A DNA stretch of 5,466 nt, taken from the NCBI GenBank assembly GCA_945787925.1, contig CALZJY010000160.1, positions 1 to 5,466 on the forward strand, written 5' to 3'. Positions 1 through 5,447 of this stretch are shown here, piece after piece. The stretch is from an uncultured Anaerosporobacter sp. GTDB taxonomy: Bacteria > Bacillota > Clostridia > Lachnospirales > Lachnospiraceae. Position 1 is the first letter of the stretch. Every line of letters begins with the position of its first letter. The notes beneath the pieces were generated by a model, which saw only the letters and a list, made by a program, of their open reading frames with translations, did no database searches and was not told where the DNA came from. A program made the translations under genes and the position numbers.

Positions 1-75
1 TTAGTGGAGTCTATATGGGGAGAAAATAAAAGTTTATCTGTCCTTATTAAATCAGGTGTGGTAAAATTCATCTAA
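1..75 (+). CDS. Possible 3' end of an upstream gene (partial)
   Basis: Frame 1 is open from the window edge for 24 codons and stops at TAA 73-75; the deduced tail ends in IKSGVVKFI. The other two plus-strand frames are broken early (TAG at 2-4, and a TAA near 27). The short tail reads like ordinary protein but is too short to assign to a family. If real, the gene ends only 23 bases before the GTG of the next gene on the same strand, so the two could be co-transcribed. An open frame this short can arise by chance in AT-rich DNA, so this is tentative. Confidence 0.3.
   Translation, partial: LVESIWGENKSLSVLIKSGVVKFI
59..67 (+). promoter_or_regulatory. Candidate extended -10 promoter for the membrane-protein gene
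   Basis: TG at 59-60, one spacer base, then TAAAAT at 62-67 (5 of 6 matches to TATAAT) form an extended -10 element. No good -35 lies 16-18 bases upstream, which extended -10 promoters tolerate. Transcription would start near 74, leaving a leader of about 25 bases before the GTG at 99. It would lie inside the tail of the possible upstream gene. Confidence 0.4.
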
Positions 76-80
76 ACTAC

Positions 81-90
81 AGAAAGGTGG
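81..90 (+). promoter_or_regulatory. Ribosome binding site that places the start at GTG 99
   Basis: AGAAAGGTGG is a good Shine-Dalgarno sequence, and 8 bases separate it from the GTG at 99-101. The first in-frame GTG, at 87-89, lies inside this site and has no Shine-Dalgarno of its own at a workable distance. The downstream GTG is therefore the better start, and the protein then begins MKKKIGAVV. Confidence 0.7.
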
Positions 91-98
91 ATAAAATT

Positions 99-1709
99 GT
101 GAAAAAGAAAATAGGTGCAGTTGTATTATTAGCAATTACAGCTGCTATTTACATTGGATTGACTTGGTTCTTTTCGCTTTCTTGGAATTTGCATTTTGGA
201 ATCACATGGGTTCATTTGTCAATCATCAGTTTGGTAGTAGTGAGTAGTGCAGCAATGTGCTGTTATAAAGACTTCTTACCAAAAGTTTTTAAATTGTTAT
301 TTTTAATACCTATTATATTGCTTGTTGGAACAGGACTTGTGGCGTTGATCAATAGCCCAGTATTTTCGGCATCCAAGTATTATGAGTATGTAGAAAAGAT
401 GGTAACCGTAGCAAAGGATGATGAGAATACAAGCGCGTTTCCAAATCTAATTGGTACCAATGGGGATGCTTCCAATCTGCCGCTTTATGGAATGCCTGAG
501 GCGATTAAGAAGGCAGAAACAGAGATGGGAAAATACCCAGGGTTAGGAAGCCAGTTTGAATTATTAGAAGAAGACTTAACAAGTCAAAGCATCAACGGAA
601 AGTTATGCTATGTAATTCCGTTACAGCCAAAGAGTATGTTTAAATGGGAAAAAGAAAAAGGGAATCATGGATATTTCATCATTGACCGAAATACAGGGGA
701 GACAACATTTGTTGAAGACAGCTTGAAATATACGACAGAAGCACCATTTGGTTCTATGGCACGTAGAAAGTTCCGGTCCTTTGACCGACATAGCGGAATT
801 ACCGATATCAGTCCGGAAGTAGATGATGAAGGAGTATTCCATTACGTAGCGACTACATATGATCAAAGCGTAGTAGGAGCCATTCCAAAAGTTACAGGCA
901 TTCTAGATATGAATGCACAAACAGGTGAGATTAAGAAATATGGATTAGAGGAGATTCCAGCGTATGTAGACCGTGTCTATCCAGAATCTTTCTTTGAAGA
1001 CTATATTTCGTATTACGGAGAATATAAAAATGGATTTTTAAATACCTTATTTGGTCAAAAAGAAGTACAGGAAGCGACCGATGAACATGCGGTAGTCTAT
1101 ATTGACGGAGTATGTTATTACTATACGGGCTGGACATCTGCAGGAAAGCATGAATCGAGCAACGGTATTATTATGATGAACTCTAGAACAGGGGAAATCA
1201 AGCTTCATCAGACATACGGTATTTCAGAAGCAAAGGCGCAGGGAGTTGCCCAAGGTAAGGTGCAAGAAAAGAAATATACTGCGGGGTATCCACTGTTATT
1301 AAAAGTGGCAGGAGAAGAAACTTATTTCTCCATCATGCGTGACCAAAATCAGAACTTAGTAGGATATGCATTTGTATCTTATAAAGATTATACAAAGGTA
1401 GCAGTTGCGGATACGCTAAAGGAAGTGCAAAACCTGTATATCAAGGCGTTGGCGACAGGATCGACCTCCAATGTGTTTGAGGAATCTGCGTACAAACAGG
1501 CTGTTGGAAAAATTAGTGCAATTAGCAATGAAGTAGTCGAAGGAACAACAATGTATTATGTAAAGGTAGAGGGCAGCAGCCAGATCTATTCTTTCTATAG
1601 CAAGCTGGAGCCAAAAATCGTATTTGCCAAAGAGGGAGATACTATCCGAATCAAGTACATTCCAGTAGAAGCAGAGGTAATTGCTGCAACAAAAGTAGAA
1701 TTAAACTAA
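99..1709 (+). CDS. Large membrane-anchored protein of unknown function with PepSY-like and OB-like extracytoplasmic regions
   Basis: This gene encodes 536 residues from GTG 99 (540 from GTG 87). Three hydrophobic segments lie near residues 5-25, 35-56 and 64-84. The lysine-rich N-terminus and the KDFLPK loop between segments 2 and 3 predict an inside N-terminus, putting residues 85-536 outside the membrane. The outer part holds three similar strand-turn-strand units: IIDRNTGETTFVE (194-206), ILDMNAQTGEIKKY (268-281) and IIMMNSRTGEIKL (357-369). This D/N-x-x-T-G-E pattern is seen in PepSY-like domains. The last 70 or so residues, ending in IVFAKEGDTIRIKYIP, look like a small OB-type beta barrel. 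I recall similar large membrane-anchored proteins annotated only as hypothetical or 'cell shape-determining', and I do not know an experimentally proven role. No catalytic motif is visible. A scaffold or envelope-assembly role is inference. The gene ends at TAA 1707-1709, just before a strong terminator. Confidence 0.88.
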   Translation: MKKKIGAVVLLAITAAIYIGLTWFFSLSWNLHFGITWVHLSIISLVVVSSAAMCCYKDFLPKVFKLLFLIPIILLVGTGLVALINSPVFSASKYYEYVEKMVTVAKDDENTSAFPNLIGTNGDASNLPLYGMPEAIKKAETEMGKYPGLGSQFELLEEDLTSQSINGKLCYVIPLQPKSMFKWEKEKGNHGYFIIDRNTGETTFVEDSLKYTTEAPFGSMARRKFRSFDRHSGITDISPEVDDEGVFHYVATTYDQSVVGAIPKVTGILDMNAQTGEIKKYGLEEIPAYVDRVYPESFFEDYISYYGEYKNGFLNTLFGQKEVQEATDEHAVVYIDGVCYYYTGWTSAGKHESSNGIIMMNSRTGEIKLHQTYGISEAKAQGVAQGKVQEKKYTAGYPLLLKVAGEETYFSIMRDQNQNLVGYAFVSYKDYTKVAVADTLKEVQNLYIKALATGSTSNVFEESAYKQAVGKISAISNEVVEGTTMYYVKVEGSSQIYSFYSKLEPKIVFAKEGDTIRIKYIPVEAEVIAATKVELN

Positions 1710-1730
1710 GAGTAGTTGTAACAAAAGAAT

Positions 1731-1774
1731 AAAAAAGAAGCAGGTACGAGAAAATCGTATCTGCTTCTTTTTTT
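1731..1774. terminator. Bidirectional rho-independent terminator between convergent genes
   Basis: The arm 1731-1749 (A6 then GAAGCAGGTACGA) pairs with 1755-1773 across the five-base loop GAAAA. Pairing is complete over 19 positions, with one G-U wobble in the plus-strand RNA. A seven-T tract ends the plus-strand arm, and the A tract at the other end becomes a U tract in the minus-strand transcript. It lies 21 bases after the membrane-protein stop and begins 8 bases past the stop of the minus-strand secreted-protein gene, so it should serve both. In the minus-strand RNA the wobble becomes an A-C mismatch, making that direction slightly weaker. Confidence 0.9.
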
Positions 1775-1781
1775 AAATCGC

Positions 1782-2468
1782 CTAGCGGTCGATTGCTTTA
1801 AATGTTCCAGTTAATGTTTTGGAGCTATTATTTGTTTTGTCGATTACGCCTGTAATTTTATATTTATAAGTTTCACCGCGTTTTAATCCTTTTACATATA
1901 CCGTTAATTCATCGTTATCTTTTTCTGTGATTCTAGTTGTATATGTTTTGGAATTGCTTGTATTTGTAATAACTACTTTTGGTTTTTTGTAGGATACGCG
2001 ACGTCTGAAATCAAAGGATACTTCACGGTCTTCTGCATCATAGTCTACGTCTTTCACAAGATTAGCGGAGGATGCTTTTGGGATGCTGAAGTTTACTGTC
2101 AATGTACCGTATTTAGACGCATTCGATTTTTTAATACCATTAATGGTTACCGTATATTTATGTCCTGCTTTTAAGTTGGTAACATCGATATCTATTTCAT
2201 CACGGTCATGATCTTCGATATATGCCTTATAGGATTTTCCTGAACTATCTTTTACCGTTGCTTTTGCATTGGATTTTAATTTGATGTTGGAAGAGAAGTC
2301 AAGGTCGATATCGTCATCCGCATCATCGTAATCATAGCTTACGGATTTTACAGGAATCTTGTCAGTACCCTTCGTTGTGGAAGTAAAGTTAGCTTTTGCT
2401 GCAAGCACAGAAGTTGATGTTGTTAATACGCCGATTGCTGCAACGGCAAGTAGTGATTTGAATTTCAT
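1782..2468 (-). CDS. Secreted acidic protein with two tandem Ig-like repeats
   Basis: The 228-residue product starts MKFKSLLAVAAIGVL, a typical Sec signal peptide (charged end, hydrophobic core at about 5-16). Probable cleavage is after A23 or A26 (VLA-AKA). There is no lipobox cysteine, LPxTG signal or C-terminal membrane segment, so it is probably released or held non-covalently at the wall. The mature part is two repeats, about residues 41-129 and 139-225, aligning at a 96-98 residue offset. Both share VxYD near the start, a DF pair (57-58 and 153-154), a DxDE cluster (88-91 and 184-187), LKxG (99-102 and 195-198), Y-T/K-x-x-I-x-G and a final TLT strand. This resembles the Ig-like beta-sandwich repeats of clostridial surface proteins. 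Repeat 1 has eight Asp in residues 46-57, which might bind calcium (inference). Translation starts at ATG 2466-2468, 10 bases after GGAG. It is divergent from the two-component operon. Ligand and function are unknown. Confidence 0.88.
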   Translation of the reverse strand: MKFKSLLAVAAIGVLTTSTSVLAAKANFTSTTKGTDKIPVKSVSYDYDDADDDIDLDFSSNIKLKSNAKATVKDSSGKSYKAYIEDHDRDEIDIDVTNLKAGHKYTVTINGIKKSNASKYGTLTVNFSIPKASSANLVKDVDYDAEDREVSFDFRRRVSYKKPKVVITNTSNSKTYTTRITEKDNDELTVYVKGLKRGETYKYKITGVIDKTNNSSKTLTGTFKAIDR

Positions 2469-2501
2469 AGTGATAATTCTCCTTTTTATTATAAAGTGTT
2501 C

Positions 2502-2531
2502 TTGTTTTTTTTAATTCCTACTCAGTATAAA
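2502..2531 (+). promoter_or_regulatory. Candidate promoter of the two-component operon
   Basis: TATAAA at 2526-2531 (5 of 6) is preceded, with an 18-base spacer, by TTGTTT at 2502-2507, which matches only the TTG of the -35 consensus. Transcription would start near 2538, about 39 bases before the regulator ATG. The -10 overlaps the opposing -10 of the secreted-protein gene, so the two promoters could not both hold polymerase at once. Confidence 0.35.
2524..2529 (-). promoter_or_regulatory. Candidate -10 of the secreted-protein gene
   Basis: The minus strand reads TATACT here (5 of 6 matches to TATAAT), giving a transcript start near 2517 and a leader of about 50 bases. The hexamer 17 bases further upstream (ATGTGG, 2547-2552) is a poor -35, which would fit a promoter that needs an activator. 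The call rests on one hexamer in AT-rich DNA. Confidence 0.35.
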
Positions 2532-2539
2532 ACGCAAAG

Positions 2540-2557
2540 ATTAAAACCACATTAAAA
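2540..2557. repeat. Direct repeat ATTAAAA x2 with 11-bp period, possible response-regulator box
   Basis: ATTAAAA at 2540-2546 and again at 2551-2557 are separated by CCAC, so the units repeat every 11 bp. Tandem half-sites with about 11-bp spacing are the usual target of OmpR/PhoB-family dimers. The repeat covers the -35 region of the candidate minus-strand promoter and lies just after the expected start of the plus-strand transcript. The units are AT-rich, so chance is a real alternative. Confidence 0.35.
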
Positions 2558-2576
2558 GAAAAAAGGAGAATATTGG

Positions 2577-3254
2577 ATGAGAATTTTGGTAGTAGAAGAT
2601 GAGAAAGACTTAAATGAAATCATAACGAAGCGGCTGCAAAAGGAGAAGTATACGGTGGACTCCTGTTATAACGGGAGAGATGCCTTGGATTATCTAGTTG
2701 CAGCAGACTATGATGTAGTGTTATTAGATGTGATGCTTCCAGAAATGAATGGGTTAGAAGTGGTGCGGAAAATGAGGGAAAAGCAGGATCCAACAAAAGT
2801 ATTGCTGCTGACAGCGAAGGACAGTATTGAGGACCGGGTAAAGGGGTTAGATTGTGGGGCGGATGATTACTTAATCAAGCCATTTGCGTTTGAAGAGCTG
2901 CTCGCAAGAATTCGTGTCATGACAAGAAGGATGACGAATTCGGCAACGAATCTATATCAGGTGGCCAACCTTAGCGTGGATACGGAAAAGCATCTAGTAA
3001 AGCGGGGAGAGGAAGTGATTTCCTTATCGAGCAAGGAGTTTTCCTTATTAGAATATATGATTCGAAATCAGGGAGTCGTATTAAGCCGGGCAAAGATCGA
3101 ACAGAGCCTATGGAATTTTGACTACGAGGGTGGTTCTAACGTGATTGATGTCTATATACGATATTTGAGAAAGAAGATCGATCAAGGATATGAGCCGAAA
3201 CTCATCCATACCGTTCGTGGGGCAGGCTATGTATTAAGGGAAGAAAGCATATGA
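2577..3254 (+). CDS. OmpR/PhoB-family response regulator
   Basis: This 225-residue product has the normal family length. Residues 1-118 form a CheY-like receiver with the acidic pair E7/D8, phospho-acceptor D51 (VVLLDVMLPEMNG), T79, switch tyrosine Y98 and K101 of the LIKPF motif, so all conserved residues are present. Residues 125-221 are a winged-helix DNA-binding domain with SSKEFSLLEY, the recognition-helix segment NVIDVYIRYLRKK (188-200) and the wing hairpin IHTVRGAGYVL (210-220). Phosphorylation by the adjacent kinase should promote dimerisation and binding to tandem DNA half-sites. The start is ATG 2577, 8 bases after GGAG. The stop TGA (3252-3254) overlaps the kinase ATG, implying translational coupling. 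Likely targets are its own operon and the divergent secreted-protein gene (inference from position). I cannot tell which named system (for example CssR- or CiaR-like) it is closest to. Confidence 0.96.
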   Translation: MRILVVEDEKDLNEIITKRLQKEKYTVDSCYNGRDALDYLVAADYDVVLLDVMLPEMNGLEVVRKMREKQDPTKVLLLTAKDSIEDRVKGLDCGADDYLIKPFAFEELLARIRVMTRRMTNSATNLYQVANLSVDTEKHLVKRGEEVISLSSKEFSLLEYMIRNQGVVLSRAKIEQSLWNFDYEGGSNVIDVYIRYLRKKIDQGYEPKLIHTVRGAGYVLREESI

Positions 3255-4618
3255 AACGAGTATCGATTATATGGAAAGTGACCCTTTGGTATACGGCATT
3301 TTTATGCCTGCTCGCATGCATGGTGGTAGCAGTTACGTATGTGGTAAGTGAACGGCTCATCAAAAGGGAGTCAAGGGGGCATTTGATTCGCATGGTGGAC
3401 GAGGTCATAGAGGAACTAGAATATGACGACGGAGTAGTGGAGGCAGATGATGACATTGATTTTTTAGACCAGGGAGTCTATCTTTCTGTTTATGATGAAC
3501 AAAACAGCTTCCTATTAGGCATGGTACCGAAAAATTATGATATTCATCAAACCTTCCCGACTGAGACGGTTCAGAAGATTATGATTTCAAATCAGCAGTG
3601 GTATGTATATGAAAAGCATACGTTCCTAGAGGAGTATGGAATCGTAAGAGTCCGTGGCATGGTGAGTGCGATGGGAGGAGGAAATCCTTTTATCATTACG
3701 AGAGTGCTTGTTATCTTATCCCCGATTTTATTATTCGTTGCAACTTTTGGAGGCTATGTGCTGACAAAACAGGCATTTCGTCCGGTGAATGAGATGCGCA
3801 GGACCGTGGAACAGATTAGTAGTGGAAAGGATTTGACAAGGCGGGTAAATCTAGGAGAGGGAGAGGACGAAATCTATCAATTAGGAAAGACCTTTAACCA
3901 GATGTTTGAACGTCTAGAAAAGGCCTTTCATAGGGAGCGGCAGTTTACTTCCGACGTTTCCCATGAACTTCGTACTCCGATCAGCGTCATCTTGTCTCAG
4001 TGTGAATATGCCCTAGAACAGGAAGATGAAGTGGAGACAGCCGCAGCATTAAAAAGCATTTATCATCAGACGAAGCGAATGTCGCAAATGGTTTCCCAGC
4101 TGTTGCTTCTATCTAGAAGCGATCAGGGAGTGGTTGCACTTTCGCTAGAGGAGGTAATGCTTAGTGAACTGCTAGAGGTAATCGCAGAGGATGCCGAAGA
4201 GCGTGCAAAAGGAAAACGGATTAAGATTATTACAGAAATCGAGCAGGAAATCGTGATACGAGGGGATGAGACGATGCTCGTTCGTTTCTTTGTCAACTTG
4301 ATCCAGAATGCAATTAGTTATGGAAAGGAAGATGGCTGGATAAGGGTTTCCTTAAAGAGGCAAGGAGAACGCGTGATAGGAAGTGTAGCGGATAACGGCA
4401 TAGGAATTGCAAAAGAGCAGCAGGAAAAGGTATGGCAACGGTTTTATCAAGTGGATCCTTCAAGGACCAAGAAGGAGGAAGGCAATAGTGGACTTGGCTT
4501 ATCCATGGTGCAGTGGATCGCGGCAGCCCATGAGGGAGAAGTATCGCTAGAAAGTGAGTTAGGGAAAGGATCCATATTTTCTTTCTGGTTTCCTGTGGAA
4601 GGGCCGAAACAAAAATAG
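3251..4618 (+). CDS. HAMP-containing sensor histidine kinase, partner of the OmpR-type regulator
   Basis: The 455-residue membrane kinase has TM1 at about 6-32, an extracytoplasmic sensor at 33-146, TM2 at about 147-170, a HAMP linker at 171-224, and a HisKA dimerisation domain with phospho-acceptor H238 in VSHELRTP. The HATPase_c domain follows, with the N box NLIQNA (349-354), G1 box DNGIGI (381-386), F box RFYQVD (397-402) and G2 box GNSGLGLSMV (411-420). Every catalytic motif is intact. It should autophosphorylate H238 and pass the phosphate to D51 of the regulator. The sensor is unusually acidic: about 13 Asp/Glu fall in residues 50-73. This could suit cations or cationic peptides, as in PhoQ, but no similarity to PhoQ is claimed. 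The ATG lies in an ATGA overlap with the regulator stop, with AAGGGAAG about 10 bases upstream. The signal sensed is unknown. Confidence 0.96.
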   Translation: MKRVSIIWKVTLWYTAFLCLLACMVVAVTYVVSERLIKRESRGHLIRMVDEVIEELEYDDGVVEADDDIDFLDQGVYLSVYDEQNSFLLGMVPKNYDIHQTFPTETVQKIMISNQQWYVYEKHTFLEEYGIVRVRGMVSAMGGGNPFIITRVLVILSPILLFVATFGGYVLTKQAFRPVNEMRRTVEQISSGKDLTRRVNLGEGEDEIYQLGKTFNQMFERLEKAFHRERQFTSDVSHELRTPISVILSQCEYALEQEDEVETAAALKSIYHQTKRMSQMVSQLLLLSRSDQGVVALSLEEVMLSELLEVIAEDAEERAKGKRIKIITEIEQEIVIRGDETMLVRFFVNLIQNAISYGKEDGWIRVSLKRQGERVIGSVADNGIGIAKEQQEKVWQRFYQVDPSRTKKEEGNSGLGLSMVQWIAAAHEGEVSLESELGKGSIFSFWFPVEGPKQK

Positions 4619-4653
4619 GCGCTCTGTCTTAGAGTGGCAGAGCGCCTGTTTTT
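4611..4653. terminator. Bidirectional terminator overlapping the kinase stop codon
   Basis: AGGCGCTCTG (4617-4626) pairs perfectly with CAGAGCGCCT (4638-4647). A U-G wobble and a C-G pair extend the stem inward to leave a seven-base loop. TTTTT at 4649-4653 follows on the plus strand. The AAAAATA at 4611-4617 gives TATTTTT for the minus-strand transcript, so the hairpin should also end the MerR-type gene. The first two bases of the stem are the last two of the kinase stop TAG (4616-4618). Confidence 0.9.
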
Positions 4654-4673
4654 AGGCTTAGTCAGGGGAACGG

Positions 4674-5084
4674 TTATGCTTTCTTACAGTAGACCTGGAT
4701 GGCTTTTGCTAGGAAGGCAGCAGTCCCTTCCCCGTTCTTATCGATGTTCTTTTGAAAACGTTCATCATTCACATACATAAGGGAAAGCCCGTAAAGGATC
4801 TCGTCGGTACAAGTATAGTATGACTTGGTGATATGGTCTTGCCACAGCTTTACTTGTGCCTGCACGTCAGGATGGTCCGGAGAGAGCGCGCGAAGCTCGC
4901 TAAATCCTTTTAGGATTTCATTGGTCTTCCCATTGATTTCTGCCCAGTTCTCTTTTCCATAGTTCTTTGATTTTTCTGCATATTCAGCATAGGAAGAAGT
5001 ATCACCCCAGCGTTCCCTTACTTCCTTTGCATACTGGTCTTTGTATTCATTGATTTCACGATCGTCAAATGCTTCAAATTTCAT
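4674..5084 (-). CDS. Possible internal-start product: free TipAS-like ligand-binding domain (136 aa)
   Basis: M109 of the MerR-type gene (ATG at 5082-5084) begins MKFEAFDDREI exactly where the dimerisation helix ends and the ligand-binding domain begins. GGAGGAG lies just upstream at 5090-5096, 5 bases from the ATG, and is a better ribosome site than that of the full-length start. Streptomyces lividans tipA is known to make a short TipAS (144 residues) by internal in-frame initiation at the equivalent boundary. The 136-residue product here would bind ligand without DNA, perhaps buffering or sequestering it. Expression is inferred only from sequence. Confidence 0.5.
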   Translation of the reverse strand: MKFEAFDDREINEYKDQYAKEVRERWGDTSSYAEYAEKSKNYGKENWAEINGKTNEILKGFSELRALSPDHPDVQAQVKLWQDHITKSYYTCTDEILYGLSLMYVNDERFQKNIDKNGEGTAAFLAKAIQVYCKKA

Positions 5085-5408
5085 AGAATCTCCTCCATTC
5101 ATAGTTTCAGTTACAAGCGCGATGATTCGATTCAATCGGTCGCGCTTTAAGGTCAGCAGATGTTTCTGACGAGCCAATGCTTCCTTCTTGTCATAATTCG
5201 GATTGGCCATCAATTCTTTGATTTCGGCTAATGAGAAATCCAATTCACGAAAGAAAAGAATCTGTTGCAAGATCTCGACGTCTTCCTTTGTATATTCCCG
5301 GTACTGGTTCCATTGATTTTTCTTGGGTTGTAGCAGTCCAATCTTATCATAGTACTGGAGGGTTCGTACGGTAATCCCTGTCAGTTTTGCCACTTCGTTT
5401 GTTTTCAT
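4674..5408 (-). CDS. MerR-family, TipA-type transcriptional regulator with C-terminal ligand-binding domain
   Basis: The 244-residue product is close to the 253 of Streptomyces TipAL. Residues 1-70 form the MerR winged helix (TNEVAKLTGITVRTLQYYDKIGLL, then the wing ending YREYTKEDVEIL). A dimerisation helix runs from about 74 to 105. Residues 110-244 match the all-helical TipAS-type domain, including the GLSLMYVNDERF segment (207-218). Family members (TipA, Mta, SkgA, AlbA) sense drugs or peptides and activate promoters with over-long spacers, often their own. C200 in YYTC sits where I recall the thiopeptide-binding cysteine region of TipA, but this needs alignment. Translation starts at ATG 5406-5408, with a modest site AGAAAGG ending 9 bases upstream. 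A stronger internal Shine-Dalgarno precedes M109 (separate entry). The target gene, other than itself, may lie to the right of the window. The ligand is unknown, and I see no link to the two-component system beyond a shared terminator. Confidence 0.93.
   Translation of the reverse strand: MKTNEVAKLTGITVRTLQYYDKIGLLQPKKNQWNQYREYTKEDVEILQQILFFRELDFSLAEIKELMANPNYDKKEALARQKHLLTLKRDRLNRIIALVTETMNGGDSMKFEAFDDREINEYKDQYAKEVRERWGDTSSYAEYAEKSKNYGKENWAEINGKTNEILKGFSELRALSPDHPDVQAQVKLWQDHITKSYYTCTDEILYGLSLMYVNDERFQKNIDKNGEGTAAFLAKAIQVYCKKA
5090..5096 (-). promoter_or_regulatory. Strong internal ribosome binding site ahead of M109
   Basis: The minus strand reads GGAGGAG followed by ATTCT and ATG. The core GGAGG is 7 bases from the start, which is near optimal. 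It lies in codons for N-G-G-D-S, a flexible linker in which the amino acids place little constraint on the bases. Confidence 0.55.
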
Positions 5409-5447
5409 AGTGAGACGCCTTTCTATTGTTCTCTTTTGACTAAGTTC

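Noticed and set aside
621..866. 81-codon open frame on the minus strand
   Set aside because: It lies wholly inside the membrane-protein gene, has no convincing ribosome site and gives a low-complexity, cysteine- and phenylalanine-rich translation typical of antisense shadows.
931..1137. 68-codon open frame on the minus strand
   Set aside because: It is contained within the membrane-protein gene and has no domain or ribosome site; it is a shadow frame.
1710..1781. Hairpin between the convergent genes considered as a small RNA or attachment site
   Set aside because: The A-tract, 19-bp stem, five-base loop and T-tract are fully explained by a bidirectional terminator, and no second copy of the stem occurs in the window.
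1782..2468. Secreted Ig-like protein considered as a lipoprotein or sortase substrate
   Set aside because: No cysteine follows the signal peptide, and no LPxTG-like motif or C-terminal hydrophobic segment is present.
2488..2493. Perfect TATAAT on the minus strand upstream of the secreted-protein gene
   Set aside because: A start about 7 bases downstream would fall at about 2481, inside the Shine-Dalgarno sequence, leaving the message without a usable ribosome site. TATACT at 2524-2529 is better placed.
3202..3456. 84-codon open frame on the minus strand
   Set aside because: It is antisense to the regulator/kinase junction. Its Ser/Thr-rich start is the reverse complement of the acidic kinase sensor codons, so it is a shadow.
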